Shown: one piece after another, positions 31,307 through 44,200 of the stretch | How the letters are laid out: the number at the start of each line of letters is the position of its first letter | How positions within the stretch are numbered: position 1 is the first letter of the stretch | DNA from: Phlyctochytrium arcticum | Taxonomy: Eukaryota; Chytridiomycota; Chytridiomycetes; Chytridiales; Chytridiaceae | Length of the DNA stretch: 64,000 nucleotides | Assembly: GCA_025602905.1 (NCBI GenBank) | Contig: JAHLKI010000001.1 | Span: forward strand, 1-64,000 | Direction of reading: 5' to 3' | Made by a program: the position numbers and the translations under genes | Notes under the pieces: model-generated | What the model was told of the DNA's origin: nothing | Seen by the model: the letters and a program-made list of their open reading frames with translations, nothing else | The model's database searches: none

Positions 31307-32809
31307 TTAGGATTTCTTTCCAAACGAGAATTTCAGCCCTGAAGTGGGCTTATTGACTCCCATCCCGAATTTGAGTTTTGTTCCCGTCTTTGAGGCGTTC
31401 GAACTCGTCGGCTGCCGTTCAGACGCGGGACTTTCGTTGTCTTCTGCGGACATCGAACTTTTTGCGGCTTGATCAACAACTGGTACAAAGGCAGACCGCA
31501 CATCCACGTCTTCTTCAGCTTTGTGAACCGGTACAGGATCTATTGTGCTCCATTTGTTCGCTGGCTTGACCTCAGCGAGAATGTTATTGGCTTTGAACTC
31601 GTCCGTAGGCGCAGGATCTGGCAATGTTTCCTTGAGAAGTTCTTTACCAATACCAGAATTTATACCGGTATGTGATGAGGAAGTGGCCGCCAATGCGTTT
31701 TCTGGTTCTGTAACAGTATCCGAAGTGGTAGGTCGATCAACGGACGGCTCAGCATCCTTGCCTCTATTTTGAGAAACCACTGCATCTTGCAGTCTCTTCA
31801 GTTCCCTTTCCTCTCGTGCCCGCTCCTTGTCCTCGCGCTTCCGCTTAGCAGATCCGGTTCCGGGCAAGGTTCCCTTTTTAGACATGTCCCTCATTTCCTT
31901 GAATCGCTGGACAAATGGTTATTCGAGGCCCGCTTTAGAACTGAGACACGCATGGTCAAATTCCATACAAACCTTCCGATGGTGATGGTCATACGATGAC
32001 AGATGTGTGTCGTATTCTGCGACCTTCTTATATTGCTTGTCGCAAATGGCGCAGTAGAAGGCGGATGTCACACTCTTGATTTCTTCCTTTATTGCTTCTG
32101 ATCGTTGTGCTTGTGACTGTTGGTCACAAATCGTATGACAACAACAGATGGAGGAAATCAGAACAGATGGGCAAAAGAAGAAAAGAAATAAAAGACGTAA
32201 AGTGACTCTGGTCCTCAAGATGGCATGGCAAAGAAGAGGATCTTTTGCTCTTCTGTGCTGCAGCACTAGTGCAAAATCCTTGGCGTACCTCTCGAGTAGC
32301 TCTCTCCTCGGCCGTTTCTTCGGCGATTCGTTCGCTTTCCAAGGCTTTACGCCGAGCTGTGCTCTCCTTGTCGTATTTTTTCATTTCTTCGCTTTTCCCC
32401 ACCCCCAGGTTGTCACTTTTATGGACTATTCGAACGGGATCCACTCTTCCTATCACACCATTCAGCACGGAACAATGCAATTACAGGCATGCCTCTATGA
32501 CTGCTTACCCTCGCTGTTCTTTCCCAATCCTTGACCCTGTGTCCATCCCATTTTGGCCATTAGCTTGAATCCCATATTGCTCTGAGACAAGTGAGTATCC
32601 ATGCTCGCAACCGGTACTTCTGGGGTTTCCTCGCCATAACCCGTCATATCTGAAAAGTTGGGCATTCGGAAGGAAGATTCATCCAAATCATCGTCGCTGT
32701 TTTCTCTCGCTGCCGCCCTTCCGGAACGACCTTTTTTCCTACTTTCGGCAAACTGAATTTGCTGAGCTCGCCAGTTCATTCCTCCACGCTGCGGGTCTCT
32801 GGCGTCCAT
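31307..32809 (-). CDS. G-patch and C2H2 zinc-finger protein (GPATCH8-like)
   Basis: Exons 32809-32509, 32449-32289, 32116-31973 and 31906-31307 give 401 residues. The N-terminus is charged, then comes a G-patch (MGFKLMAKMGWTQGQGLGKNSEGRVDPV, residues about 77-106), which in other proteins activates DEAH helicases in RNA processing. A Lys/Glu-rich helix (RRKALESERIAEETAEERATRE) leads to a U1-like C2H2 finger (FYCAICDKQYKKVAEYDTHLSSYDHHHRKRFKEM). The rest is a disordered acidic tail ending GLKFSFGKKS. The pairing of G-patch and single finger in this order is that of GPATCH8/ZNF804-type proteins. Probably nuclear, in splicing or transcription. The third intron has a GTTTGT donor. Confidence 0.85.
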
Positions 32810-33400
32810 GAGCTTTGATTCTTTGCGTTAATCCTTTGTGGCGATCTTCGTTCGGCGTTTCGCCCATTTCGGCCACATGGTCCCGTGACTTTCACGGATG
32901 CGCGTGAGTCACGCGAAGAGTTGTCTCGGAGTTTGCCGTTTTGAAAGCTGGGAGGGCCAGTTTTCCTAGTGCCCATTAGCAAGAATTACCTGCATTAGAA
33001 CTGACAGCTGTCCCTTTATTCATCGCCAGGACGGCCCAGGGATACATTCAGTAGAGACCGTCCGTGGATCTGGTGCGAGAGGTCTTTTAAATCTCGTTGA
33101 GCGGGTTGTCAGAGACCGTCAACTCTTGGTTGGGAGATGGCAAGCTACTGTTACCACAAGACACATCATATAAGGAAACCAAAATAGATTTCCTCCTCGT
33201 AGCCATTGAGGTCTAGCCCGCTTTATGTAAGGGATGCATGTCTGCTCTTTGGTAGGAAAAGATGCTAACGCGTCAAAACTAGAGCTCTATACTGTCACCC
33301 ATCAGAATGAAGGTGTGCCAGGCTGAATCTGGGGCCCTTCTTCCTTTGAAAGCGCTCAATCCACGAGAAAGGTAAGGTTCAAAGGATTAGAAGACGCGGC

Positions 33401-36400
33401 ATGCAAGTCGTATGGCAAATTGATCCCGCCAACTGCGACAAGCAACATCGAGACCTTTCGCTGATGTCTTTGAACTGTAGCTTGGAAACGTTGCGCCAGG
33501 AGATATTTGCCGTCACATCTATACCGCCAGTAGCTCAAATTTTGTTGACTGCAACCGGTACCCAAGTGAAACAGGATACCCTCGACGAACTGCTCTCCGG
33601 AAAGGGCCCCAGTAATGTACTAAATGTCACATAGTTAAGAAAGGTCACTTCCTCAAACGTATTCCTTTAGGATGATGTCCTTATATATGTATTTAACCGT
33701 CAACTACTGGACTCACGCACTGCCGCCGGCGGATTGATGCCCGTCCTTCCAGATTTAGAACCCCCTGTCCCACACAACGGTACTCAATCGACATTGTTTG
33801 TTTGGGCGGCGGCGGAGACTAATTTTATGCCCAGTCATAGAAGATGCTGTCATTCCAGACAATGTCGATGCTGTGAACGCGACCTCTTTGCTCGAGGATG
33901 CCTTTCGATCTCATTGTCGGTTTGGTCAAGCAACGCTTGCCACCGCTAAATACCATTATGGAATCTGTGAAAGATTGTTGAGCGAGCAGACTGTACAAAC
34001 CGATGCGTTTGTCATTGCTCTTACCAATTTGCAAGGCCACAGCCGATCTATCTGCGAGGCATTTGATGTATTTTACCAACACGCGCAGCGGGAGATTGCC
34101 AAGCACACTACCCGGATACAAAGCTTTCCCATTGATATGCAAGCACTGAGTCATCTTCCTGTCCACCCTGCTATTGCAGACGGAGACAAGTACCTGGCAG
34201 ACTATGTGCCGCGCGACAAGCTTGTAGCGTGGGCAGAAAACTGCCGTACTGCACATTCACAACTGGTGCGAAAAGTAGCAGCCTTGGCTGATACAGCAAA
34301 AGCAATCAGAACGGGAACAGATTCAGAAACTTCACAACCGCTGGACGTGGATCTGCGTCAAATGCGGTCGTATTTAGCTGAGGAATTTGACGCACTACAA
34401 AGGATAGAGGCAAAGCAGCAGCGCCTTGAACGAGACTTGACCAAAGTTGAAGAAATCCTGAATGACATACGGTCAAATCCAGGCAATGCTCATGAGAAAC
34501 TCACTTCTTTGAAGCATCTTCGACATATCCATCACCAAGACTATCTCCCGCAAATGATGGATTTGGACGAGTCTATTCGGAAAATTGCCGGTGTATTTAT
34601 TGATTCCAAGGCCCATCTCACACAACAGCTAATCAGTCGCTTACAACTAATATCCCACTTACAATCCCAAATTGCTACCGTTATGCCCACTCTCAACAAC
34701 CTCGCTTCAGTTCTCAACGCCCATATTCAAGCATTTGCTCAACTATTACATGTCCATCGGATGCCCGCTGCATGGGGTGCAGCTTTGGTAGAAATTGTTC
34801 GGCGCCGCGAGTTTGTAACTATTTTCTTGGGAAAGGCCAAGGAAATGGCGGAAGTACTAGCCCGCTTCCGGATGCAGGAAGAGCGACGACGAGAGACGTT
34901 TCGCACGGAAATAGGCCGATATCTGCCCGCAAAGTTGATTAACGGCATGGAAGACAAGCCTCCATACTGCGAAGTCTCATTTTCAAACACGACAGATCAT
35001 CTTCCGGAACTCAGTCGCGAAGACATCGCGGCTTTCGAGCGCCTGGTTTCCACCCTGCTCACCAACATTGTCGAAAATGAAGCTCCGGGAACGTCGGCCA
35101 GTCACATTCACTCCAATCACACCATATCGAAATTGATTGCGACCATGGTCAAAATGTCGAGTCAATTGGACGCAACTTCCAGCGAATTTGACCGCATTCT
35201 GAGCAAGTCGGGATTCTCGGATCGAATGTTGCGGTTGGAGGAAGAGAATTTGCGCTTGAGAGGACAGCTGCATGGCGGCGGTGCCGTTCCCATCACTTCC
35301 CGCGCGCCATCTTCCGGGCCATCAGACGCCGCGCAGGCAAATTCGTCAGCGCAGGTGGATGCCATGGTCCTGAAAGGAAAATTGGCGGAGTGTGAGGCAA
35401 GATGCGCAGTTTTGGGAAGCCGAAATGGAGATTTAGAAGCCACAAGATCCAAGCTTTCGGAAACTGAACGTGAACTGGAAGCAGAGCGGAATCGGAATCA
35501 CAAACTCGAAGAACGATTGCGGGAGATGATGGCCCAGCAACGTGACCATGCCGCCGCACGGCATGACGTTGACCGAGACAAAGAGGCCAGTGCCCAAGAA
35601 GCCACAGTCCTGAAAACCGAACTGGACAAGTTGAAACATTTTTTAACGGAGGTTGAAGAGGGAGTGCAAGCATGCTCTTCAGCGTTACACCGGCAAAGGA
35701 GTCAGACGCCTTCACCTGAACCTTCGGAACGTATAGCCAGGGCACCCAATGTCACAACCACTCCCGATGAGGTCCGTCGATCCTTGCGTGAACTGCAAGA
35801 TGAAATTTTGTGTCAGACTGCCCAATTGGCTGGTGTTCAAAGCCAGTTGCGGGAACATGATGCCGACGTGAACGATATGACATCTGGGGTAAGCTAGCTT
35901 GAAATATCGTGAGATACCCTGTCCTAACTTACTGAATGTTTTAGTCTGTGGAGAGTGACATTGTTGCGCTCGCTACACAGGTCGGCAGTTTGACGGCCGA
36001 CCTACAAGAAGCGCGTAGTCAACTGCGCGAGTTGCGCGAACACCTTACAGCAACAGAAGCCCATGAGGCTGTCATTGAAGCAGATTTAGGTTCCACGCAA
36101 GCCTTACTCAAGCACGCCCAAGAAGATTTGGTCAGTGTGAGGCAGAAACTTGTCGTCTCAGGCACGGAGCTGGGCATCGCCAAGGACGCCCTGACTGCGT
36201 CGCAAGAAAAGGCTGGCCAGCTGCAAGATGAACTTGCTGATCTGAAAAAGCAAGCTGATCATGCCGAGGGCGAGGCGCAAAGTGCCAAAGCTCAGATGGA
36301 GATTTCGGCCGTGCTGTTGGCGGAACGCGATACTAAAATTGACGAACTGCAGCAGCGAATTTCCTCTTCGGACGAGGAAACCCGGCAATTACGGGATAGA

Positions 36401-38107
36401 CTTTCAGAATTGACTAGCGAAAAGGAATCTTTGGAAGAAAATGCCAAACAACTTGGTGCTCGTGTTACTCAGATAGAGGATGAAGAGCGGGGGTTGCAGG
36501 AAAGGTACACGTTGGCAAGCAACGATGTATCTCGTTTGGAGGGTGAAAAGTCGTCTTTGAGGGAGGAACTCGCAGCCTTACAAGTACGTCGTGACGAGCT
36601 TGAAGCGGAATTGACCAGATCGCGGGCCGAAGGCGATCAGGCATTTCAAACCCTCCGGACCGCGCTTGAAAATTCTCAAGCTGCCGAAGAAGCCGCTCGA
36701 GGGGTCTGCCGCACATTAGAAACAAGCGTCTCAGAGAAGCAGCAGCAACTAGATGACGCAGCTGACCAACGTCAAAAAGCGTTGGAGAGCTTGGAACAGA
36801 CGCTACGAGCAGATTTTGCAAAAGAGGTCGAGGCGCTCAAGGATTTTAAACCCGTCTCGGCCGATACCAGCAATATAGACACTTCAACCGACGATATCGG
36901 ATTGCTGGTATTGGAAGAAGAGTGGATGAGAAATCTCTACACGTCCGTACAGGATCTGCTTCATCAAGTTATTGCACATACGAATCTTCTCCTCACTCTC
37001 GCACCCGAATCGAATTTGGACAGTCAGTCAGTCCAGTCTCTCACATATCGCCACGATCAGTACCAAAGTGTATCTACTTCATCACCCGCGAAGCCATCGC
37101 CCGCTGTCCCCATCTCCGACATTCAAAAATGGTTTCCCACTCTCGCCCATACCCAGCTCTTCCCTGATACAATCAAAGAGCCTCCCTTACTATCTGTACA
37201 TACCGACACTATCGTCGCAGCAATTCTCGAAACATGGACAAGCGGCCGCCGACGCGAAGTTGAATTGAAAGGTTGTTTATTTTCCTGAATGGGGGTTTCC
37301 GTGCTGAGTACCATTTCGTTTCCCAAATCTGACCCTCGTCCACTCTTTTCTTTCTTATGATCGTTCCTCCTCAATCCCCCGCTTACCGTCGCTTTCTCCC
37401 ATCTCCGACGATTTCGATACATCACTACAGAACGATACGCCCGACTAAAAGAATCCCACCGCAACAAAATCACTTTCCGCAAGTAGGTGCATTCTCTCCC
37501 CTGGCTCTATATTGGCGTACTAAAAGAAAGTATCTGATTCAACAGTTTCAAAATGAACGACCTAGCACTCTTTCTTCCTACCCGAAACCCCAAAGGTACT
37601 GTGTCAACCTAATAAAACGCAAAAACGTTGAATAACTAACACGGCAAATCATATAGCATGGGCAGCATTTAACGTAAACGCACCGCACTATTTCCTATCT
37701 CCCGAAGTCGGACCGGCCTTTGCAGAACGCATGAAGTAAGCGATTCCACCACTGTTCATCTATTTTACTCCAACTTACAGTCTTGGTTTTTCCATAGAAA
37801 CCGCGACTTTATTCTGGCCTACATTACCGACATTTCCGAACACGTCGTGGAAGCCGGTAAACCCGCCTCCAATCCTTTTGGATTAGCGGGCCGGACAAGG
37901 TTTCGACTATGTGGCGCTAGGGGTTGGGGCAGCGAGGCTGCTTCGTCTTCGTCTTCTTCTATGTCTACTGCTGCAATGAGTCCGGGATCCACGGCCTCGA
38001 GCGTTGGTAGTAGTTCGGCTATAACTGAAACTCCGGATTCAACATCAAAACCTGTCCCGTCCTTCGCTTCAGAGTCGTTGCCAACATCAGATTCGTCAAA
38101 GAAGTAA
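33401..38107 (+). CDS. ATG11: autophagy scaffold ATG11 (FIP200-related)
   Basis: Eight exons (33401-33616, 33671-33779, 33835-35888, 35945-37271, 37431-37482, 37546-37595, 37657-37735, 37798-38107) total 4197 nt, 1398 residues. The ATG at 33401 opens a ubiquitin-like N-terminus (MQVVWQID...LETLRQEIFAVTSIPPVAQILLTATGTQVK...DDVLIYVFNRQLL). The conserved core follows (FPIDMQALSHLPVHPAI...YLADYVPRDKLVAWAENC), then some 600 residues of coiled coil (about 540-1010). Exons 6-8 encode the C-terminal claw (FKMNDLALFLPTR...AWAAFNVNAPHYFLSP...RDFILAYITDISEHVV...FGLAGRTRFRLC), which in relatives binds FIR/AIM11-type motifs of cargo receptors. It scaffolds selective autophagy by linking cargo receptors with the Atg1 kinase. 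The intron after exon 4 has an unusual GTTGTT donor, but phase and conservation support it. Confidence 0.93.
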
Positions 38108-38443
38108 AGGGTAGAGCAATGTGCCTTTTACTTTCCGCAACTTCAAATACCACACATTTACGCTCGCGCTCTTCTTGCACTATTCTGGTCGTCCACCGCT
38201 CCACAATCTGTCACGCACATATGCCATCTGAAACCCCATCTTTTTTCTCACCATGTATCTACTTTTTGTCCCATTTTACCCATGTTATATTTTGATCACA
38301 TTCTGTATATATACTGAGATATTTGACCCGTCCCAAAGTCCCATCACGAAAAGAAAAGACCAAAGGTGGGAAAAATGAGGTCCATCTTAAAACACACTTC
38401 GATATTACAAACAAAAAAACACAAAAAAGAAAAAACGAAAAAA

Positions 38444-39346
38444 CTACTCGCGGTGTTTGCCGCAAACGAAAAAGAGCTTGCGGTACCACTCTTTTTTTTT
38501 TCTGCACCGAAGTGCCGGCAGCTGGTGGTGGGGGGTTGGTGGCCGAAGGGAGGGGGGCAGGCTCGGAGACCGAGGGGTTGGCGGATATCCCCACCCCCCG
38601 GGAGGCCTGAGCTGGTCGGGGCATGATTGGGTATACTGGGCGCGGCATCGGCCTTGACCGCGCCTCCGTTTTGCCTTCCTTCCCGTGGGAAGAGATCAAC
38701 TCCCGAAGCCCGCGGGCGTGCAGACCTGTTGACGACTTCGTCGGGGTCTGCGACCCCGACACGAGCGGGATGAGTGAGTTGTGACCCGCCGCTCTATTCG
38801 CGGCGGTAGCGGGGGGCGGGCCGTTCGCGTTAGCAGCGGTAGATGACCATGCCGGCCATGTGGATGGGTGCTTGGTCCGCGACGGAGAAATCCTACTCCA
38901 GTCACCATGTAGGATGAATTTCGTGGGTAAGATTGAGATTGCTTTTCATTTTCGGGTCCGCCAGCGTTCTTGGATATACTGACACGGCCATGACTGTCTG
39001 CCACACTATCAGGCCGTCAAGTGGTCGCCAACACATCGAACTGATGACAATGTTAATCGTCGCTTGTCCATCTCCGCAATCTATAGGTTTGCTTTAGAAA
39101 TTGGGCTCATCACGTTTGTGAAGCTCCCTCGTCTGCCTTACCTTTGCGCGTCTGCACCACCACAGATGTTGCGGTCACGGTCCAGCCTGCCAGTCCAGTA
39201 TGTTGGGCTCTCCCTTTTCGACTGGTGGCAGTCGAATTGCAGATGATTGTTGAGTGATGTTGAAAGAGCAATCTTGGAAAGCAACGTTCGCGTCTTGGCG
39301 TCTGAACGGCCCGCGAGGGCCCGCGTAACGTAAGCAACTCCGACGT
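38444..39346 (-). pseudogene. copy A: shared 5' module joined to a casein-kinase-I C-terminal module
   Basis: On the minus strand, about 38850-38444 matches the last part of the casein kinase I gene: TGLHARGLRELISSHGKE, ANPSVSEPAP, a Lys run, then WYRKLFFVCGKHRE and stop. The kinase domain is absent. Frame slips occur at the A-run before WYRK. Upstream, 39346-39050 is a near-identical inverted copy of 48220-48540. Between them lies a unit (39050-38850) also found in copy B. It lies directly downstream of the kinase gene once the inserted retroelement is ignored. Confidence 0.65.
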
Positions 39347-39522
39347 TTGTTTGTATCTAGCATGGGCAGCATTTCAACGTCCTTTTTCCAGTAGAACTCA
39401 TGGCTAGTAGAGAAATGTCCAAAACCGTACACATGCGAAAATTGCATCTGTGTATAAACCGCAATACCTGACCCGTCCCAAAGGCTCATGACGAAAAGAA
39501 AATGACCAAAGGTGGGAGAAAT

Positions 39523-39621
39523 TGTGAAGACCCTGATTGACTCTGTTCTGGGGGCGGCTCTAGGGGCGGCTGCCTTTTTCTATGGGAGGCAAAGCCACAG
39601 TGGCGCAGTATATGCTTCACA
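39523..39621 (-). repeat. 3' LTR (99 bp)
   Basis: Differs from the 5' LTR by one substitution and a 12-bp tandem duplication (GGGGCGGCT repeated with a TCTA spacer). Confidence 0.9.
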
Positions 39622-39752
39622 CTCGTGACACTCCCCCTCGCCCTTACTAGGGGCAAAGGTCGGAAAAGTATAAATACAGAGTCAAGGGATGAATAAAAAT
39701 GTGAAGGGATAACTAGAACTAAGAAAATGTTGAAAATAATGGGCTAAGGTAA

Positions 39753-42700
39753 CTAGCTAGGGACTGAGGAGGCAATGGCCTTAACGTCGTCGAGTGAAAG
39801 AATTCTCAAAGTGCGGCAATGAGCGGTGAAGGCAACTTTGGGAAGCGGTTTGGTGAAAATGTCAGCTGGCATATTCTTGGTCGAGAGGTAGGAGAGAGTG
39901 AAGGTCTCGTCTTTCAACTTTTGGCGAATGAAATGGTGCTTGGTGTCTATGTGCTTGGTTTTGCCGGTGGTCTTGTTGGTTTTGGCGAGCGCAATCGCAC
40001 CTTGATTGTTTGAGCAGATGGGGACGGGGGACGTGACGCGGCAGGGTAGGGGTTCCAAAAGGCGGAGGACCCACATTGACTCTTGGGTGGCAGTTGTTAG
40101 GGCGACATATTCTGATTCGACGGTAGACAGCGACACGGTGGGTTGGAGACGGGAGGCCCAAACGACGGGCGCGTACATATTTGTGTTGGTTGATAAAATA
40201 GCCACCGTTGGGAAGGGGATGGAATTCGATGCCTGATTGATAAGAAACTGGTCCGGCATCAGTGGCCTTGAACGTAGACGAAATCCAGCCTTTGACAGTG
40301 GTGACAGACTCAAGGGTACCAGTAATCAGAATATCATCGACAATAATGGCGAGGAGAACGTTCAATTCCTTGTGGTAATAGAGACAGTCGTCGGCTGGGT
40401 TTCGCTCGAAATTCCATTTTTGGGTTGCTGTCTCGTCCCAGGTCTCGTTCCATTCGTAGGCTGATTGTTTAAATCCATAAAGTGTTTTAAGGGCTTGTAG
40501 ACATTTATCTTTCGGAATGTCGATGCCTTTCGGCGGTTTAAGATAGAGTAGTTCCTTCATCCATGAGTTCAAATAAGCATTCGCTATGTCCATCTGGTGG
40601 AGGACTTCCTTCTCGGCGTTGGGCTTACGGGATACGACGAAACTGACAACAATCCGAATAGTGTTGGTTTTTGCAACGGGAGCGTAAGTTTCTTTAAAAT
40701 CGATGCCGGCTTTTTGGGAATATCCACAACCTACGAAACGGGCCTTGTAACGGTCTATTTCGCCATTTGGGAGGTACTTGGTTTTGAAAACCCATTTTGA
40801 GGATACGACGTTCGCGCCTTTGGGGATATTGACAATTGCGAAGGTTTCTTTTTCGGTCAGACTTTTCCATTCTTGTTGCATCGCAGCTTTCCACTCAGCG
40901 CTTCTGGGTCCAGCAATGGCTTGCTCGTAAGTTGCAGGATCGAGGCTACTTGATGTTGCTAAAGCTTGGGCAATCACGGCGCCATGTGAAGGTACAACCG
41001 GGGGATTCTCAATGAACATTGGCTTATGCGGGACGAGGTCAAATTCATCGGAATATGCATCGCGTGCGTAAGTTATTTTGTCGGTTTGGGAGTCCCAGAA
41101 TTTCCAGCCTTTGATGCCGTCAGTGTAGCCGATGAAATGAACTTTGTCGGCTGCGCGGCTTGACTTGCTGACTCGGACCGGGGTAGGAACATAAATATAG
41201 GCGGTGCAACCCCAAACTTTCAAATTTGAGACGTCAGGCTTGTGTCCATAGTAAGCTTCGTAAGGGGTTTTGCCAGTCACTGAGTAGATGGAGCAATTGC
41301 GGACATAACACGCGGTAGCATAGGCTTCGGTCCAGAGACGGGTGGGTAGCGCGGTCGTGTGGAGAATGCTGCGGCCCTTGCGGGCAATCACACGAATAAT
41401 AGCTTCGGCGCTTCCGTTCTGCTGTGGTGTGTATCTTATACTGATCCGGTGTCGAATGCCAAAGTCTCGGTAAAAACTTTGAAAAATGCCAGAAGTCGTG
41501 TACTCGGATCCACCGTCGGTTTGCAGTTGCTTTACTTTGTGACCGGTTTCGTTTTCGACTAGGTTGAGCCATTCAAGGAAGACGTTGTAAATATCACTTT
41601 TGGCCTTGGTAAAGTATATCCAGCTATAACCTGTCGCGAAGTCAATGAAAACAATCAAGTATCGTTCCAAACCAATAGCTTCTTCGTAGGGGCCAGAAAT
41701 GTCGGAGCCGACACATTCGAGGACTTGGAGAGGATCGCCTGAGGACCGCTTGAAGGGAAATCTTTTCATGGCACCGTATATGCATCCTTCGCAAATACGA
41801 TTAGGGTCAGTGATATCCTTCACTGTCGCGTTCTTGAAGACTGATTCGGGTATGCCATCAACTATCTTCGAGGTAACTAGGGTATTCTTCGCTGAAAGGT
41901 GACAGTAGCGTCTATGCCAGAGTTCGCGGGTAAGCTGAGGGGAGGCGACTGCGGTGGGACGTGCGGTATTTGTGACAACAAGACCATGATCGGGGCTTGT
42001 ATTGTGGGTAGCCAAAGGGAATAGGATTTGGTCCAGGTCTGTTGGGCAAGTCAAGGTGTTGAGTTCGTAAAGGTCAGTGGCCGGATTCAACTTAGCACGT
42101 AGAACAATTTGGGCAGCGTTGTCCATTAGGGGATTGGCGTTCAACATCAGGGCTTCTGTGTCGGTGAAGATCCAGATATATCCTTGAGCTGCTGTCTGTT
42201 TGCACGAAAGTAAGTTGAAGTTAAGGTCCGGAACGTGCAGAACATTCTTGAGGAGAATTGGCGTGTGGTCAATTGATTCAAGGTGCAAAGTCCCAGAGCC
42301 TAAAGAGGAGATCCGGTTGCCGGAGGCAACGGTGACTTGGCTTGGAGAAGAAACAAAATTAGTCAGGATTGATTTGAAAGGGGTCATATGTTTCGTTCCA
42401 CCACTGTCAATAGTCCAAATGTTAGGTACGGGGTCGTCGTTGGAGGGCGCTAGACCGAGTGTGACCAGGCCACGAGGATTGTTGCTATCACGAGGTTTCC
42501 CATTTTTCTTTGATTTGTGCTGTGGGGTTTGTCGATTGGCTAGTTTCTCTGGTGTGTTGGTTTCCAACCACGCCTTGTTGTCGGCATATGCTTTCTTACA
42601 AAAACGGAACCAATGATCCGTGGATTTGCAGTAGATACAGTACGTCGGGCCTTTCTCCCTGTTGTTGTTGTGGGAGTGTTGTTGACCGTCTGTGGTTGCT

Positions 42701-43706
42701 AATGCTTGTGGGTTATCGGATCGGCGGGATTGGCCACGATTTTGTTGCTGATTCTGGTTCGGTTTATTTTCAACACGGCGTTTGTTTCGTAGGGACAAAT
42801 TGCCCTCGTGATTCAATACTTTTTCTTGAATTTCGCGAAGGGTCAGACTATCTGGTTTGGAGCCAGTTGCCGTACATGCGATACTGAGGGCGTTGTAGGC
42901 ATCTTCGGGTAAAGCTTGCAGATAGTAATCCCTGGCTTCAGAGTTGGCTATAGCTCCTGAGCCACGTAAGGAAAAAATTGTTTGGCGCTGCTTTTCAAAA
43001 TCTCGTGTCATATCGTTCAACGTCTTGTAGTCTTGGTGGGTGATTTGTTGTAGGCGAGCTTTCAGATGGGCAGCGTCAAAATTATCTCCAAAAGTAGGGA
43101 TGAGAAACAGTTCTTTAAAAGTGGTAAAAGTCCGCATTTGCGTTCGCCAGAGAGGAAAATCTTCTTTGTACGTGCGCCATTCAACTCCAGCAGTGCCGGT
43201 TAATCTTGAGATGACGGTAAAAACTAGCCTTTGTCCTGGCTAGAAGGTTGTCTCTTCGGTGTATGCGTAAGCATAAGTTTCGATGCGGTCAATGAATTCG
43301 AGGAGTTGGGTTCCTAGGTTTGAACTATCGCCAGAGAAGTTTGGGATGTGATTTCGTAGGTCCTTTAGATTCTCAGATTCTCGTACTGGTGGGAGACCAG
43401 CGGTGAGGGGGGTTTTTTGCTCCATGTAGGTAGGCTGTTGATCAATTCTTTCCTGATACGGGAGATACGGGATTTGGTTCTGTGCGGCTTGCTTGTTTTC
43501 GAGGTTGAGGATCGCCGTTTCGAACCGTCTCATTTGTTAAGCTTGTTGTTTGTCTCTTTGTTTGCGATCGTTGGTCTCATTTTCCAAGCGACCAAGTAAG
43601 AGAAGAAGGGTGTCTTGAATACGGGCGACAGTATCGTTTTGCTGTTCTTCTTGTTGTTCATCCGTATCTTCGTGTTCTTCTTCATTGTTCATGTTCATTT
43701 TCATCT
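39753..43706 (-). pseudogene. copia Gag-Pol, inactivated
   Basis: The Gag start is at about 43706 (MKMNMNNEEEHEDTDEQQ). In order: Gag, zinc knuckle (CIYCKSTDHWFRFC), aspartic protease (WTIDSGGTKHMT), integrase (LWHRRYCHLS...CEGCIYGA zinc site; catalytic D-D-E in GSDISGP, LQTDGGSEY and NGSAEAI), reverse transcriptase (MDIANAYLNSWM; YYHKELNVLLAIIVDDILITG) and RNase H end (TVSLSTVESEYVALTTATQE...TKHIDTKHHFIRQ...MPADIFTKPLP). Lesions: in-frame TAA at 43537-43539, in-frame TAG at 43240-43242, and loss of about 100 residues plus a frame change near 40170-40190, between the RT connection and RNase H. It cannot make a full polyprotein. Confidence 0.9.
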
Positions 43707-44039
43707 GTTTCATGTAAATCGAGATCTTGACGATCGTGGGAACTTTCGCGATCTTGATGGTCGAAATTGTCGAGATCGGGGTTATCTGCTTGGAACTGGG
43801 GGGCAGACATAGCTGAGGCTCTTGCTCGAGTTTAGCTTCGAGTTGTGATGGACAACGGGATGGTTTCTGCTGGATCGCGAGGGCGAGTTGGTGCAGGAAG
43901 GTCGATGGGTATTGGACGAGACCCGGCTCCGGTAAGAGGTGGGGTATGGACCACTCTTCCCGTCATCCGTAGCGTGAGGAATAGAACGCACTTAGAATAG
44001 TAGTGCTAAAAAAAATTTCTAAACGTAGGGGACATAACC

Positions 44040-44126
44040 TGTGAAGACCTTGATTGACTCTGTTCTGGGGGCGGCTGCCTTTTTCTATGGGAGGCAAAGC
44101 CACAGTGGCGCAGTATATGCTTCACA
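44040..44126 (-). repeat. 5' LTR (87 bp)
   Basis: TG...CA-bounded. Unusually short for copia. Nearly identical to the 3' LTR, which indicates a fairly recent insertion. Confidence 0.9.
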
Positions 44127-44200
44127 GAAATGAGGTCCAAATTAAAAACACAAATCAATATTACAAACGAACAAAACAAAAAAAAGAAGAAACAAAAAAA

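Larger units (their letters stand above)
39523..44126 (-). mobile_element. Ty1/copia LTR retrotransposon, near-complete
   Basis: Both LTRs start TGTGAAGACC and end GCTTCACA, and the element is flanked by the exact 5-bp target duplication GAAAT (39518-39522 and 44127-44131). Coding is on the minus strand, so 44126-44040 is the 5' LTR and 39621-39523 the 3' LTR. A G-rich polypurine-like tract borders the 3' LTR internally. The insertion splits the 3' region of the casein kinase I gene: the flanks 39440-39522 and 44127-44200 join to match the 3' regions of copies A and B. Confidence 0.93.

Noticed and set aside
33307..33400. An upstream ATG at 33307 (MKVCQAESGALL) as the ATG11 start
   Set aside because: Its frame hits TAA almost at once, and joining it to the next exon would need a 19-36 nt intron. 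The ATG at 33401 opens the conserved N-terminus.
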